Positions 10,350-19,823 of a DNA stretch of 64,000 nt are shown here, one piece after another. Positions within the stretch are counted from its first letter, which is position 1; each line of letters begins with the position of its first letter. The notes beneath the pieces were generated by a model, which saw only the letters and a list, made by a program, of their open reading frames with translations, had not been told where the DNA came from and ran no database searches. Origin of the DNA: Cytobacillus suaedae (lineage in GTDB: Bacteria; Bacillota; Bacilli; Bacillales; Bacillaceae_L); NCBI GenBank assembly GCA_014960805.1, contig CP063163.1, positions 228,001 to 292,000 on the forward strand, given 5' to 3'. The position numbers were made by a program, and so were the translations under genes.

Positions 10350-10474
10350 TATTTATGTGATCTGTTGTTAGCTTGATACGTAAGTAGTGCATGTATGTGA
10401 TAAAAGTCTCATCTTAAATAAAACTTTTATGATAAAGTTATATATCATTTGATACTTTTTTACTATAATAGAAA

Positions 10475-10519
10475 CAGACATTCACTGATTTAGTAGTAAT
10501 GAAAATCTGCAAATGTCTG
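10475..10519 (+). repeat. Inverted repeat in the leader of the chemoreceptor gene
   Basis: CAGACATT (10475-10482) is the reverse complement of AATGTCTG (10512-10519). Inside it GATTT and AAATC can also pair, giving a long hairpin in the 5' leader. A -10-like TATAAT is at 10464-10469, placing the hairpin close to the likely transcript start. Role unknown. The rest of 10350-10558 is AT-rich with no other clear signal. Confidence 0.6.
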
Positions 10520-10558
10520 AAATGAAGCGAACAGTAAACTGCTTAGAGGAGGCAACTT

Positions 10559-12259
10559 ATGAAATTCACCGTAGCAAAGAAATTATATCTTGGTTTTGCT
10601 TTTGTCCTAATCTTAATGGGGGGACTCGGCTGGATAGCCATAGATAAAATGGCAGTGATCAATAGTAAAACAACAGAGATTGAACTAAACTGGCTTCCAT
10701 CCGTACATTATATAGGAGAGATTGCCTCTTTAACGGAAAGTGTACATGCATTGGAGGCAAAGCACATTATTGCAACGAGTACTCCAAAAAAGAGTGAATA
10801 TGAAGCAGAAATTAATAAAAGATTAGTTAGTCTTCAGGAGATATTTGTAGAATATGAAAAGTTAATTTCCGTCGAGTATGAAAGAAGTACTTTTACGATG
10901 TTTTTACAATCGTGGGATGATTACATAGCGATTCAAGAAAAAGTATTAGAAGCAAGTAGAACAAATAATTCAACTCGAGGTGGAGCTCTAACTCTCCAAG
11001 CTGAGCAAAAATTTGAAGAAATGCAAGGATACTTAACTAAATTGGATGAGATTAATTATGATGGTGCTATAAGTGCTAGTCATGAGGCTGATGAATTATA
11101 TGCTAATGGTACAAGAGATACCATTACTTTATTAATTGTAGCGCTTATTTTTGGAATTGCGATTGCATTCATAATAAGCCGTCTAATCTCAAAACCTGTA
11201 CAGTCAATGGCAGTACTCGCTGAACAAATCTCAAAAGGAGACTTAACAGCAGATGAATTGCGTGTGAAAAATCGTGATGAAATTGGTGATTTAGCTAAGT
11301 CATTTAACTTGATGGCTTCAAACCTTCGTACTTTAATTCAACAGGTAGGTACAACTGCTGAACAAGTAGCTGCATCTGCTGAAGAATTAACTGCAAGTGC
11401 TGAACAAACAGGCCATGCAACAGAACAAGTTGCGACAACGATGCAGAGTGTTGCAGCAGGTGTAGACAAACAGGTTCATAGTATAGAAGAATCTTCACAA
11501 ACCATTAATGAAATGTCAGCTGGTATTCAGCAAATAGCAAGTAGTTCACAAAATGTTTTAAATACTGCCATGGCTACGTCAGATAAAGCTGCTGAAGGTG
11601 GAAAGGTAATTCATACAGCAGTTGAGCAAATGAACTCGATTAACACAACAGTACTTGGACTTGGGAATGTAGTTACAGATTTAGGTGCTCGTTCTTCTGA
11701 AATTGGTAAGATCATTGAAGTTATAACAGGAATAGCTGAACAAACAAATTTATTAGCTTTAAATGCAGCAATTGAGGCTGCTAGAGCTGGGGAACATGGC
11801 AAAGGATTTGCGGTTGTAGCAGATGAAGTTAGAAAGTTAGCAGAGCAGTCCTCTCAGTCAGCTCAGCAAATCTCACAACTTATTTCGATGATTCAAGGTG
11901 AAACAACTAAGGCTGTTCAGTCAATGGAAGTAGCCACAAAAGAAGTTCAAGAAGGTATTGGTGCAGTTAACACGGCTGGAGCATCTTTTGAACATATTCA
12001 AACATCTGTTAATGAAGTAAATGTTCAAATTCAAGAAGTATCTTCAGCTGTACAGCAAATGGCAGCTGGAACTGAACAAATGGTACACTCTATGAAACTA
12101 ATTACTCAGATTGCAGAAGGTTCAGCTTCAGGTACACAAGAGGTTTCAGCGGCAACTGAGGAACAGTTGGCATCAATGGAGGAAATAACTTCATCAGCGA
12201 GTTCTCTATCGGAAATTGCCGAAGAATTACAAACGTTAATTAGTAGATTCAAAGTATAA
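10559..12259 (+). CDS. Methyl-accepting chemotaxis protein
   Basis: A 566-residue chemoreceptor. It has an N-terminal transmembrane helix (about residues 9-28), an extracellular four-helix-type sensor region (about 29-186), a second helix (about 187-206), a HAMP linker starting with [10 protein letters not shown], and a long cytoplasmic coiled coil. The highly conserved signalling tip is visible at about residues 388-430 ([20 protein letters not shown] and [18 protein letters not shown]). It transmits ligand binding to CheA/CheW. The sensor domain does not reveal the ligand. It is monocistronic, with a good AGAGGAGG site and its own terminator; it is not part of the syntenic B. subtilis block. 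Confidence 0.93.
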   Translation: MKFTVAKKLYLGFAFVLILMGGLGWIAIDKMAVINSKTTEIELNWLPSVHYIGEIASLTESVHALEAKHIIATSTPKKSEYEAEINKRLVSLQEIFVEYEKLISVEYERSTFTMFLQSWDDYIAIQEKVLEASRTNNSTRGGALTLQAEQKFEEMQGYLTKLDEINYDGAISASHEADELYANGTRDTITLLIVALIFGIAIAFIISRLISKPVQSMAVLAEQISKGDLTADELRVKNRDEIGDLAKSFNLMASNLRTLIQQVGTTAEQVAASAEELTASAEQTGHATEQVATTMQSVAAGVDKQVHSIEESSQTINEMSAGIQQIASSSQNVLNTAMATSDKAAEGGKVIHTAVEQMNSINTTVLGLGNVVTDLGARSSEIGKIIEVITGIAEQTNLLALNAAIEAARAGEHGKGFAVVADEVRKLAEQSSQSAQQISQLISMIQGETTKAVQSMEVATKEVQEGIGAVNTAGASFEHIQTSVNEVNVQIQEVSSAVQQMAAGTEQMVHSMKLITQIAEGSASGTQEVSAATEEQLASMEEITSSASSLSEIAEELQTLISRFKV

Positions 12260-12274
12260 CAATTAGTAGATACT

Positions 12275-12308
12275 AAAAAGTCATTGGATAGTTCCAGTGA
12301 CTTTTTTA
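12275..12308 (+). terminator. Terminator of the chemoreceptor gene
   Basis: Stem AAAAGTCA / TGACTTTT with an extra inner TGGA / TCCA pairing and a TTTTTT tail. Confidence 0.85.
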
Positions 12309-12454
12309 TGTTAATTAAGTAAAAGACTTCACTATTTTTATATTAACTCAATCAAAATGAGCACCACTAGCACTTTCCGTATTTTTATTTGATTTTAAGT
12401 TGCTATGTTAAAGCGATTTATGATAATTTATATTATAATAAAATCTATATGTAA

Positions 12455-12712
12455 AAATCGATGAAGAGGAAAGTAGTTTTTGCTGAAATCCATAGCGAGT
12501 CAGGGATAGTGAGAGCCTGACGAGGGAAGCATAAATGAAGAACACCTTTGAGATCTAACCGAACGGGTTACCTAGTAGGCTTAGACGTTGCCCTACGTTA
12601 AAAGGGAAAGCATTTAGTTGCTTTAAGTTGGCCATTTTAATGGCAATTTGGGTGGTACCGCGGAATCCTGTCTTTCGTCCCTTTTTTTATAGGGATTGGA
12701 AGGCTTTTTTAT
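12455..12712 (+). promoter_or_regulatory. T-box leader controlling asnS (asparagine specific)
   Basis: The T-box sequence TTTGGGTGGTACCGCGG is at 12647-12663 and is followed by a terminator (CTTTCGTCCC / GGGATTGGAAGG, T-run to 12711). Stem I occupies roughly 12460-12560. In its specifier loop the sequence GAACACC contains AAC at 12541-12543, an asparagine codon, in agreement with the downstream asparaginyl-tRNA synthetase. Uncharged tRNA-Asn should stabilise the antiterminator and switch the gene on. A -10-like TATAAT sits at 12434-12439. Confidence 0.93.
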
Positions 12713-12753
12713 TTGCACAAATCATTTTTCTTAATTGGAGGTAAGGGTTAGTT

Positions 12754-14145
12754 ATGATCAAAGCAGAAATTAAAGAACTTTTTAGAAACCAGGAAAAATT
12801 TATCGATCAAAAGGTACAGATTTCCGGTTGGATTCGAACACTTCGTGATTCTAAATCAATTGGATTTATGGAAATCAACGATGGTACCTTCTTCAAAAGT
12901 GTACAAGTTGTTTTTGAAGATAATCTTGAAAATTTTAAGGATGTTACAAAATTATCAATTAGTTCTTCAGTTACGATTGAGGGTCAATTTATTTCAACAC
13001 CTGAAATGAAACAACCTTTTGAAATTAAAGCAGAAAAAATCATTATTGAAGGCCATTCAACTTCTGACTTTCCACTTCAAAAGAAGAGACATACGTTAGA
13101 ATATTTAAGAACAATTGCTCACTTACGTCCAAGAGCAAATACGTTTGCAGCAGTCTTTAGAGTAAGGTCTTTAGCATCATATGCACTACATAAATTCTTC
13201 CAAGAAAAAGGGTTCGTATATGTACATACACCAATTATTACTGGAAGTGATACAGAGGGTGCAGGTGAAATGTTCAAAGTATCTTCTCTTGATTTTGATA
13301 ACCTCCCTAAGACAGATGAAGGAAAAGTGGATCTGAACCAAGATTTCTTTAATAAAGAAACCAACCTAACTGTTAGTGGGCAACTAAACGCAGAGGCATT
13401 TGCTTTGGCATTCCGCAACGTGTATACGTTTGGTCCAACGTTTAGAGCCGAAAATTCTAACACAGCACGTCATGCGGCTGAGTTTTGGATGGTAGAGCCC
13501 GAGGTAGCATTTGCTGAACTTGCTGATATTATGGAGTTGGGTGAAGAAATGGTCAAGTATGTTATAGGTTATGTACTTGAAGAAGCAAAAGAAGAAATGG
13601 AGTTCTTTAATTCCTTTATTGATAAGACGTTACTTGAAAGAATGGAACAAGTTGTATCAGCAGACTTCGGTAAGGTTACTTATACGGAGGCAATTGAGTT
13701 ATTAAAAAATTCTGGAGAGAAATTTGATTATCCAGTTGAATGGGGTATAGATTTACAAACGGAACATGAGCGTTACATTTGTGAGCAAATCTACAAACGA
13801 CCAGTATACGTAACAGACTATCCTAAAGACATCAAAGCTTTTTATATGAGAGCAAATGATGATGGTAAAACTGTAGCTGCTACAGACTTATTAGTGCCTG
13901 GAATTGGTGAGTTAATTGGTGGAAGTCAACGTGAAGAAAGAGAAGAAGTTCTTGCCGAGAGAATAACAGAATTGGGAATGTCAGTAGAAGACTACTGGTG
14001 GTACCTAGAATTAAGAAGATTTGGTGGAACGAAACATTCCGGTTATGGAATTGGTTTTGAACGTCTATTGATGTTTATTACAGGTATGAAAAATATACGT
14101 GACGTTATTCCATTCCCACGTACAACTGGAAGCGCAGAATTTTAA
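12754..14145 (+). CDS. asnS: Asparaginyl-tRNA synthetase
   Basis: Class IIb aminoacyl-tRNA synthetase charging tRNA-Asn. The 463-residue protein starts with an OB-fold anticodon-binding domain (about residues 17-105), followed by the class II core with motif 2 ([21 protein letters not shown] region) and motif 3 ([15 protein letters not shown]). The length and the segment around [14 protein letters not shown] match the longer AsnS type (about 465 residues, as in E. coli and the B. cereus group) rather than the 430-residue AsnS of B. subtilis. GGAGG lies 12 bases before the ATG. Regulation is through the T-box. A GatCAB operon is also present at the right edge of the window. Confidence 0.94.
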   Translation: MIKAEIKELFRNQEKFIDQKVQISGWIRTLRDSKSIGFMEINDGTFFKSVQVVFEDNLENFKDVTKLSISSSVTIEGQFISTPEMKQPFEIKAEKIIIEGHSTSDFPLQKKRHTLEYLRTIAHLRPRANTFAAVFRVRSLASYALHKFFQEKGFVYVHTPIITGSDTEGAGEMFKVSSLDFDNLPKTDEGKVDLNQDFFNKETNLTVSGQLNAEAFALAFRNVYTFGPTFRAENSNTARHAAEFWMVEPEVAFAELADIMELGEEMVKYVIGYVLEEAKEEMEFFNSFIDKTLLERMEQVVSADFGKVTYTEAIELLKNSGEKFDYPVEWGIDLQTEHERYICEQIYKRPVYVTDYPKDIKAFYMRANDDGKTVAATDLLVPGIGELIGGSQREEREEVLAERITELGMSVEDYWWYLELRRFGGTKHSGYGIGFERLLMFITGMKNIRDVIPFPRTTGSAEF

Positions 14146-14161
14146 TCGATTACGTAGTTAT

Positions 14162-14192
14162 GGGTGAAGAGTGACATCTTCACCCTTTTTTG
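14162..14192 (+). terminator. Terminator of asnS
   Basis: Perfect nine-base stem GGGTGAAGA / TCTTCACCC followed by TTTTTTG. Confidence 0.93.
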
Positions 14193-14229
14193 ATTCGACA
14201 AATGCCACGTACTTGTCGAATCTTTTCTT
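14192..14229. repeat. Second hairpin with a T-run behind asnS
   Basis: Perfect ten-base inverted repeat GATTCGACAA / TTGTCGAATC (14192-14222) followed by TTTTCTT. It directly abuts the asnS terminator and could act as a backup. The rest of 14230-14309 shows nothing I can name. Confidence 0.65.
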
Positions 14230-14309
14230 AATAACTTGTATTCTTAAGCAGTCGATGGGTGAGTAGAGTTTGATGAAATTTTATAAGAAAGGGTACCACA
14301 ACCACTATT

Positions 14310-14423
14310 TTAAAGTCGGTCATCTTCCCATAATTTGTAATAATACTCTATTTCGCTCTCCATTTGTTCCGTGATAATTTCTGAATCTTTTTCTTGGATA
14401 ATTAGTAGTAGGTTTTCTTGCAT
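14310..14423 (-). CDS. Hypothetical 37-residue acidic protein
   Basis: A small reading frame starting at an ATG with an excellent AAAGGAGG five to six bases upstream. The product begins MQENLLLIIQEKDSE and ends YYYKLWEDDRL. It is acidic, predicted mostly helical, and has no membrane segment. I do not recognise a family. It sits alone between asnS and the DUF4317 gene. The good ribosome binding site and sensible composition argue that it is real; conservation would have to be tested. Confidence 0.55.
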   Translation of the reverse strand: MQENLLLIIQEKDSEIITEQMESEIEYYYKLWEDDRL

Positions 14424-14669
14424 AGTTCCTCCTTTGGGCAAATAATAAACTGCCTTGATAATGAACCTCATTTTATCAAAAACAAATAGAACAATTAACC
14501 TATACTATTTGACGAATTTAGAGCAATTCTGACTTATATCACCATCATTAAACCAAATTGACTTTTTAAAATGTAGAATGATTAGAGGATTTAATAGAAA
14601 GGAAGAAATTTTGTCGATATATTTTATAGGGGGAAGCCACAATGAATACTAGGGAAGATAAGTGTACCC

Positions 14670-14708
14670 ATAAAAAAGAGGCTTCTCAAAAAAATGGGAA
14701 GCCTCTTG
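14670..14708 (-). terminator. Terminator of the DUF4317 gene
   Basis: Stem AAGAGGCTTC / GAAGCCTCTT (14677-14707). Read on the minus strand it is followed by TTTTTTATG. The arms are identical to those of the groESL terminator at 10302. 14424-14669 holds no gene that I can support. Confidence 0.8.
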
Positions 14709-14719
14709 TTACTATTATT

Positions 14720-15901
14720 TTATATATCTTTTTCCCCACCAAGCGCTTCTGGAATCATTTTAAATCCTTCAATAATCGTATCCTCTTCAACCTCTAGCAT
14801 TAGGTACAGTTTGCCGTTGAATTGAATTTGTTTGACATAACGTAAATCTGGAGGGCTAATCGAGATATTAGCGATCTTTGTATTGATTTTTATTGATTTT
14901 GAATTGAATTTTGGCAGGACGCTATTTGCTTTTATCTCGTATTTTTCATCATTGATTATTTTCTGGAAAGCTGTTTCTACCTTTTCTGTACTGATATCTT
15001 CAATACCGCTCATCTTTAAAACACGTTCTACATCCTTTGTGTCTAATCTTGGTTGGTCTTCCTCTTCGTTTTCAACAATCATACGATTGATCTCTTCATA
15101 CACATTGGAGAGAGTAGAAGTACTTAATTGGTCACCAGTAACGTCTTTAATAATTTCTTCAAAGACAATCTTATCATCTTGTGCAGTCATTGTTTCTTCA
15201 CCATTTAAAACTTCCTCAATAAATCGATGATCAGGCTCATGTACTTTTCCGGAAGAATAAAGTACATGATTTATATCTGCTGCATTGTCGTTAAAACAAG
15301 GAAATAGAAAACCAGCAATTGGGGCGTTAAGGTTAATTATTGGATCCACAACAAAGTTGTATTTGAACTCTCTTTCTACATAATCAAAAAGCAGTTCTTT
15401 TTTTGGCTCTTGTGTATTATTTATACTGCACAATATAAAAGGATGAGAGTAAACCATATCTCGTTCACTTTCCTCAGATTCCTCACTCCGTCGCTTCGTT
15501 GGTTTTCTGTATTCACCACGAATAAATGTGATAACGATATCATTTTCATATTGTCGGCTTAAAAGAATCTTGCTAACAATTTCAAGCATATATTCTTTCC
15601 AGTCATCTACTTCACTGCTAAGTAGCCCTTGGTGTAGGATAAGTTGACTATTGTTCTCGGCATCTCTTCTGAACTTAAGTTCAAATAGCTTTTCATCTAA
15701 ATTACCACCAAGCATTTTTTTAAAGTTATTCAAAAACAACTCCTGTTGATCTTGATCAAGCATTTCAAACGGTTGATTCTGGTGATGATATATGTCACTA
15801 GATTCCTTCATAATATAGACGTTAAAAATACTAGATATTTTTAGTAAATCATTATCTTTTTTAAATTGTTTGCGAATATTTGCTATATCTTTTTTGTTCA
15901 T
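14720..15901 (-). CDS. DUF4317 family protein
   Basis: A 393-residue soluble protein of unknown function. The start is placed at the internal ATG giving MNKKDIANIRKQFKKDN, which is the usual beginning of DUF4317 proteins; a GTG 20 codons upstream (15961) has AGAGG but would add a non-conserved N-terminus. No catalytic motif is recognisable. The middle contains a basic-acidic stretch (KPTKRRSEESEESERD) likely to be a flexible loop. It is transcribed alone, divergent from the DUF6671-type gene. The family occurs in Firmicutes. Assignment rests on overall resemblance. Confidence 0.75.
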   Translation of the reverse strand: MNKKDIANIRKQFKKDNDLLKISSIFNVYIMKESSDIYHHQNQPFEMLDQDQQELFLNNFKKMLGGNLDEKLFELKFRRDAENNSQLILHQGLLSSEVDDWKEYMLEIVSKILLSRQYENDIVITFIRGEYRKPTKRRSEESEESERDMVYSHPFILCSINNTQEPKKELLFDYVEREFKYNFVVDPIINLNAPIAGFLFPCFNDNAADINHVLYSSGKVHEPDHRFIEEVLNGEETMTAQDDKIVFEEIIKDVTGDQLSTSTLSNVYEEINRMIVENEEEDQPRLDTKDVERVLKMSGIEDISTEKVETAFQKIINDEKYEIKANSVLPKFNSKSIKINTKIANISISPPDLRYVKQIQFNGKLYLMLEVEEDTIIEGFKMIPEALGGEKDI

Positions 15902-16075
15902 GCTACCTACAGCTCCTAAGTTGCCCTGATTTGTATAGTAGGAGGTGGCTAATTGTAACACCTCTTGAGTTTGAGCATCATTTATTTTAACATAAATTGT
16001 TGAATATAGTAGTTTGGGAATAATTTAATATGGAAAAGCAAAACAACTATTACTTTTTAATAGAGGGGGCGAATC

Positions 16076-16930
16076 ATGAACGAGAGGGAGGTTATTCATT
16101 CCTTTTTTAATCATAGAATTGGTATTCTAGCAACCATGCATCATAAAGAAAAGGTGATGTCACCCTTGTTAGAAGACCAACTTGGAATAAAAGTAAATGT
16201 ACCAAACAATGTTAATACAGATCAGTTTGGTACATTTACCCGAGAAATTGAAAGAATGGGAGACCAATTAGAAGCTGCTAAACATAAGGCTGAGTATGCC
16301 ATGAGTTTAACAGGTGAGACACTTGCCATTTCTAGTGAAGGAATTTTTGGCCCACACCCATTTCTTCCATGGGTTCCTTATAATCGTGAAATTGTATTTT
16401 TAACGGATAAAGAAAATGAGTTTGAGATCTTTGGTGAAGCAATAACTACGGATACAAATTATAAGCATATGAAAATAGAAAAGACCCAAGAAGCTCTTGA
16501 GTTTTGTGAGACAGTTGGGTTTCCTGAGCATGCCGTCATTGTAAGAAATAAAGATCAAATCATAAAGGGAATACACACGCATGAACAGTTGGAAGACGCA
16601 GTCAATTATTTCTTGAAGAAAAGTAAAGCTGAATTGTTTATTGAAACAGATATGCGAGCTTTATATAACCCAACAAGAATGAGGAATATTAAGTCGGCTA
16701 CTGAGAACTTGATTAAAAAAATCTATAGTCTTTGTTCCAAGTGCTCATTCCCAGGCTTTGAGGTAGTAGAGAGAAAAGAGGGCCTTTTATGTAGTTCCTG
16801 TGGCATAAAAACAAATCTAATTAAATCTGAGATTTATAAATGCAAGAAGTGTGGAGAACAGGAAGAGAAATTATATCCAAATGGAAAGCAGTTTGCCGAT
16901 CCAGGACATTGTCCAATTTGTAACCCATAA
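16076..16930 (+). CDS. DUF6671 family protein with C-terminal zinc ribbons
   Basis: A 284-residue soluble protein. The N-terminal about 210 residues are an uncharacterised alpha/beta domain with RIGILATMHHKEKV at the start and SSEGIFGPHPFLPWVP near residues 87-102. The C-terminus carries four CxxC pairs (C220/C223, C239/C242, C256/C259, C279/C282), enough for two zinc ribbons, suggesting nucleic acid or protein binding. GAGGGGGCG precedes the ATG. It is not part of the B. subtilis gene order here. I recognise the general DUF6671 appearance; function unknown. Confidence 0.72.
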   Translation: MNEREVIHSFFNHRIGILATMHHKEKVMSPLLEDQLGIKVNVPNNVNTDQFGTFTREIERMGDQLEAAKHKAEYAMSLTGETLAISSEGIFGPHPFLPWVPYNREIVFLTDKENEFEIFGEAITTDTNYKHMKIEKTQEALEFCETVGFPEHAVIVRNKDQIIKGIHTHEQLEDAVNYFLKKSKAELFIETDMRALYNPTRMRNIKSATENLIKKIYSLCSKCSFPGFEVVERKEGLLCSSCGIKTNLIKSEIYKCKKCGEQEEKLYPNGKQFADPGHCPICNP

Positions 16931-17048
16931 CAGATTTACCTTTAAATTATAGAATGGGTTTAATAGTAATTGTAACGATAAGAATAGTATTGTCAAAAAA
17001 ATGAAAATGAAGGTCATGTGATTAGAAAATAATAGATAGAAATGATAA

Positions 17049-17083
17049 CATGTTGTTTATAGTAGAATTGTTTTTTACAACAT
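17049..17083 (+). promoter_or_regulatory. Inverted repeat upstream of the isocitrate dehydrogenase gene
   Basis: ATGTTGT (17049-17055) and ACAACAT (17077-17083) form a seven-base inverted repeat ending 24 bases before the start codon. It could be an operator or a weak leader hairpin. Confidence 0.4.
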
Positions 17084-17106
17084 AAGAATGAAAGGTGATT
17101 ATACAT

Positions 17107-18570
17107 ATGACAAAAAAAAGATCAATTACGATAGCTAGGGGAGATGGAATTGGCCCTGAAATTATGGATGCCACTCTAAAAATTTTAGAGTACGCTGGGG
17201 CAAAAATTAATCCAGAGTTCATTGATATTGGAGAAAAAGTCTATCTGTCAGGAAATTCATCGGGAATTCCGGAAGAGGCTTGGGATTCACTAAGACGTAC
17301 TAAAGTATTCTTTAAGGGACCTATTACAACGCCACAAGGTGGAGGTTATAAAAGTTTAAACGTAACCATTCGTAAAACATTAGGTTTATATGCAAACGTT
17401 AGACCTAACGTTTCGTATGCCCCTTTTGTTGAAACAAAGCACCCGAATATGGATATAGTCATTATCCGCGAAAATGAAGAAGATTTATATGCAGGAATTG
17501 AACATCAGCAAACTCCAGAAGTTGTTCAATGTCTTAAATTAATCACGCGTCCAGGAACAGAAAAAATTGTGCGTTATGCATTCGAATATGCAAGAAAAAA
17601 TAATCGTAAAAAAGTAACGTGCTTTACGAAAGACAACATCATGAAATTAACCGATGGGCTTTTTCATAAAGTATATAGAGAAGTTGCAAAAGAGTATCCT
17701 GAAATAGAGACTGAGCATTGGATTATCGATATCGGGATGGCAAAAATCGCAGATACACCACAAGACTTTGATGTAATCGTCATGCCAAACCTTTATGGAG
17801 ATATCGCATCTGATGTAGCTGCTCAAATCACAGGAAGCGTTGGATTAGCTGGTTCGGCAAACATCGGAGATCAAGTGTCGATGTTTGAAGCAATTCACGG
17901 TAGTGCACCAGATATTGCAGGAAAGGGTATTGCAAATCCTTCTGGTCTTATCCATGGTGCAATCATGATGTTAGTACATATTGGTCAACCAGAAGTGGCA
18001 ACTCGTATTCATAACGCATGGTTAAAAACATTAGAAGATGGTATTCATACAGGGGATATAGCAAAGGGTAACAGTGCAGTTGGTACACAGGAGTTTGCAG
18101 AAGCAGTTATTGAGAGACTAGGTCATAAGCCTTCAACCTATACACCAGTAGAATACAAACAGGTAGAGCAAACAGAAGACACGGCCTTCAAACTTAATCC
18201 AGCGGTAAAGGATCGTCCAAAACAAGATGTTGTTCGTGAGTTAGATGGAGTCGATGTGTTTCTATTTAACAATGAACTTACACCAGATGAAATTGGTCAA
18301 AAGCTAGAAGAGTTAGCGGGTCCAGAATTCAAGTTAGCGGTGATAACGAACCGAGGAGTTAAGGTTTATCCACAAGGTTTCCCAGAAACATTCACAACAG
18401 ACCATTGGCGTTGCCGTTTTGAATGTATGGAAACACAAGGTGGAAATTCTAACAAAGATATTTTAGAGCTTTTAAACAGAATTCACCAAGCGGATTTAGA
18501 TACGATTAAAACCGAAAACCTTTATAAATTTAATGGAGAAAGAGGATATTCATTAGGTCAAGGTCAATAG
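17107..18570 (+). CDS. icd: Isocitrate dehydrogenase with C-terminal extension, NAD-type cofactor signature
   Basis: Decarboxylates isocitrate to 2-oxoglutarate. The 487-residue protein keeps the isocitrate/metal residues of the E. coli enzyme: S83, R89, R99, R121, Y128, K175, D232 and D236. At the position where NADP enzymes carry Lys-Tyr after HGxAP, this protein has D269-I270 (HGSAPDIAG), the pattern that favours NAD. An extra domain of about 140 residues (from about 350) ends YSLGQGQ, as in the Rickettsia/alphaproteobacterial type, and is absent from the usual B. subtilis Icd. The start at 17107 is chosen over a GTG at 17095 because AAAGGTGA at 17091-17098 fits it. No citrate synthase or malate dehydrogenase gene is adjacent. 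Confidence 0.85.
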   Translation: MTKKRSITIARGDGIGPEIMDATLKILEYAGAKINPEFIDIGEKVYLSGNSSGIPEEAWDSLRRTKVFFKGPITTPQGGGYKSLNVTIRKTLGLYANVRPNVSYAPFVETKHPNMDIVIIRENEEDLYAGIEHQQTPEVVQCLKLITRPGTEKIVRYAFEYARKNNRKKVTCFTKDNIMKLTDGLFHKVYREVAKEYPEIETEHWIIDIGMAKIADTPQDFDVIVMPNLYGDIASDVAAQITGSVGLAGSANIGDQVSMFEAIHGSAPDIAGKGIANPSGLIHGAIMMLVHIGQPEVATRIHNAWLKTLEDGIHTGDIAKGNSAVGTQEFAEAVIERLGHKPSTYTPVEYKQVEQTEDTAFKLNPAVKDRPKQDVVRELDGVDVFLFNNELTPDEIGQKLEELAGPEFKLAVITNRGVKVYPQGFPETFTTDHWRCRFECMETQGGNSNKDILELLNRIHQADLDTIKTENLYKFNGERGYSLGQGQ

Positions 18571-18611
18571 TTATTAAAAAGAGATAGAGCCTATGTTCTC
18601 AGTTAAAGAAT

Positions 18612-18657
18612 GTAAAGACCAAGTCAGGTAATGTTTCCCATTATCTGGCTTTTTTGC
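18612..18657 (+). terminator. Terminator of the isocitrate dehydrogenase gene
   Basis: Hairpin AGTCAGGTAATG / CATTATCTGGCT with a TTTTTT tail. The rest of the 290-base gap to 18861 is AT-rich and shows no further clear signal. Confidence 0.82.
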
Positions 18658-18860
18658 ATAATTAAATAATTTATGTAACACTCTTATGCTTTGTCACGTC
18701 TAACTATGTTGGGTACACAATGTCAATTTGTTAAAAATTACAAAATAATTAAATTTAGTTTACAAATTTTAGAGGATTTAATGATTTTTTTCCGAATTGT
18801 ATAATAAGTTATAGATGGACAGTTTTAGTTGTTAAAACGTGAAGAGAGTGGGGAATCGGA

Positions 18861-19823
18861 ATGGCACAACTTGATACTATGCACCCTGTTTTAGGGAGAG
18901 TAATTGAAAATATTGAAAAAGTTATGATCGGTAAGCGTGATGTAGCTACACTGAGTTTAGTGGCTTTATTATCAGAGGGCCATGTTTTACTTGAGGACGT
19001 ACCTGGAGTTGGTAAAACAATGATGGTTCGTGCATTGGCTAAGTCGGTAAGTGCAGATTTTAAAAGAATTCAATTTACACCAGACCTTTTACCTTCAGAT
19101 GTAACAGGTGTTTCTATATATAATCCAAAAGAATTGCAGTTTGAGTTCCGCCCAGGGCCAATCATGGGAAATATTGTGCTAGCAGATGAAATCAACCGAA
19201 CTTCTCCTAAAACACAAGCGGCTTTACTAGAAGGAATGGAGGAAGCTAGCGTAACTGTAGATGGTGTAACAAGGCTACTACCAAGACCATTTTTTGTTAT
19301 GGCTACTCAAAATCCAATTGAGTATGAAGGAACATATCCTCTTCCAGAGGCACAGTTGGACCGTTTTTTATTGAAAATGAGAATGGGTTATCCTTCTGTA
19401 CAGGAAGAATTAGAAGTGTTAAATAGAGCTCAAAGATCAAGACCGATTAATGAACTTGAAGCAGTTATAACAATAGAGGAACTTATTGAATTACAAGAAG
19501 AAGTTAGACTTGTCTACGTCGAGGAATCATTAAAGAGGTATATTATTGATATCGTTGATCGAAGCAGAACTCATTCTTCAGTTTACCTAGGAGCGAGTCC
19601 GCGTGGGTCTATTGCTCTAATGAAAGCATCACAGGCTTATGCTTTAATTAACGGAAGGGATTTTGTTCTTCCAGATGATGTTCAATATTTAGCGCCATTT
19701 GTTCTTCCACACCGAATGATATTAAAATCAGAAGCGAAGTTTGATGGTGTTACTACTGAGAGTGTTGTAGCAAAGATTATTGAGCGGACACCGGTCCCAG
19801 TTCAAAGGTCGTTGAATCGGTAA
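18861..19823 (+). CDS. MoxR family AAA+ ATPase
   Basis: A 320-residue AAA+ ATPase with Walker A GVPGVGKTM-type loop (VPGVGKTMMV at about residues 49-58), Walker B VLADEINR and sensor ATQNPIE. MoxR proteins are chaperone-like ATPases acting on neighbouring DUF58/VWA proteins. The downstream DUF58 gene starts immediately after its stop. It corresponds to yeaC of B. subtilis by position. The start has AGAGTGGGG upstream. Confidence 0.9.
   Translation: MAQLDTMHPVLGRVIENIEKVMIGKRDVATLSLVALLSEGHVLLEDVPGVGKTMMVRALAKSVSADFKRIQFTPDLLPSDVTGVSIYNPKELQFEFRPGPIMGNIVLADEINRTSPKTQAALLEGMEEASVTVDGVTRLLPRPFFVMATQNPIEYEGTYPLPEAQLDRFLLKMRMGYPSVQEELEVLNRAQRSRPINELEAVITIEELIELQEEVRLVYVEESLKRYIIDIVDRSRTHSSVYLGASPRGSIALMKASQAYALINGRDFVLPDDVQYLAPFVLPHRMILKSEAKFDGVTTESVVAKIIERTPVPVQRSLNR

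Noticed and set aside
14642-14797. 51-codon ORF starting MNTREDKCTHKKE with GGGGG upstream
   Set aside because: It runs through the DUF4317 terminator and into the antisense of that gene; composition after the hairpin looks non-coding.
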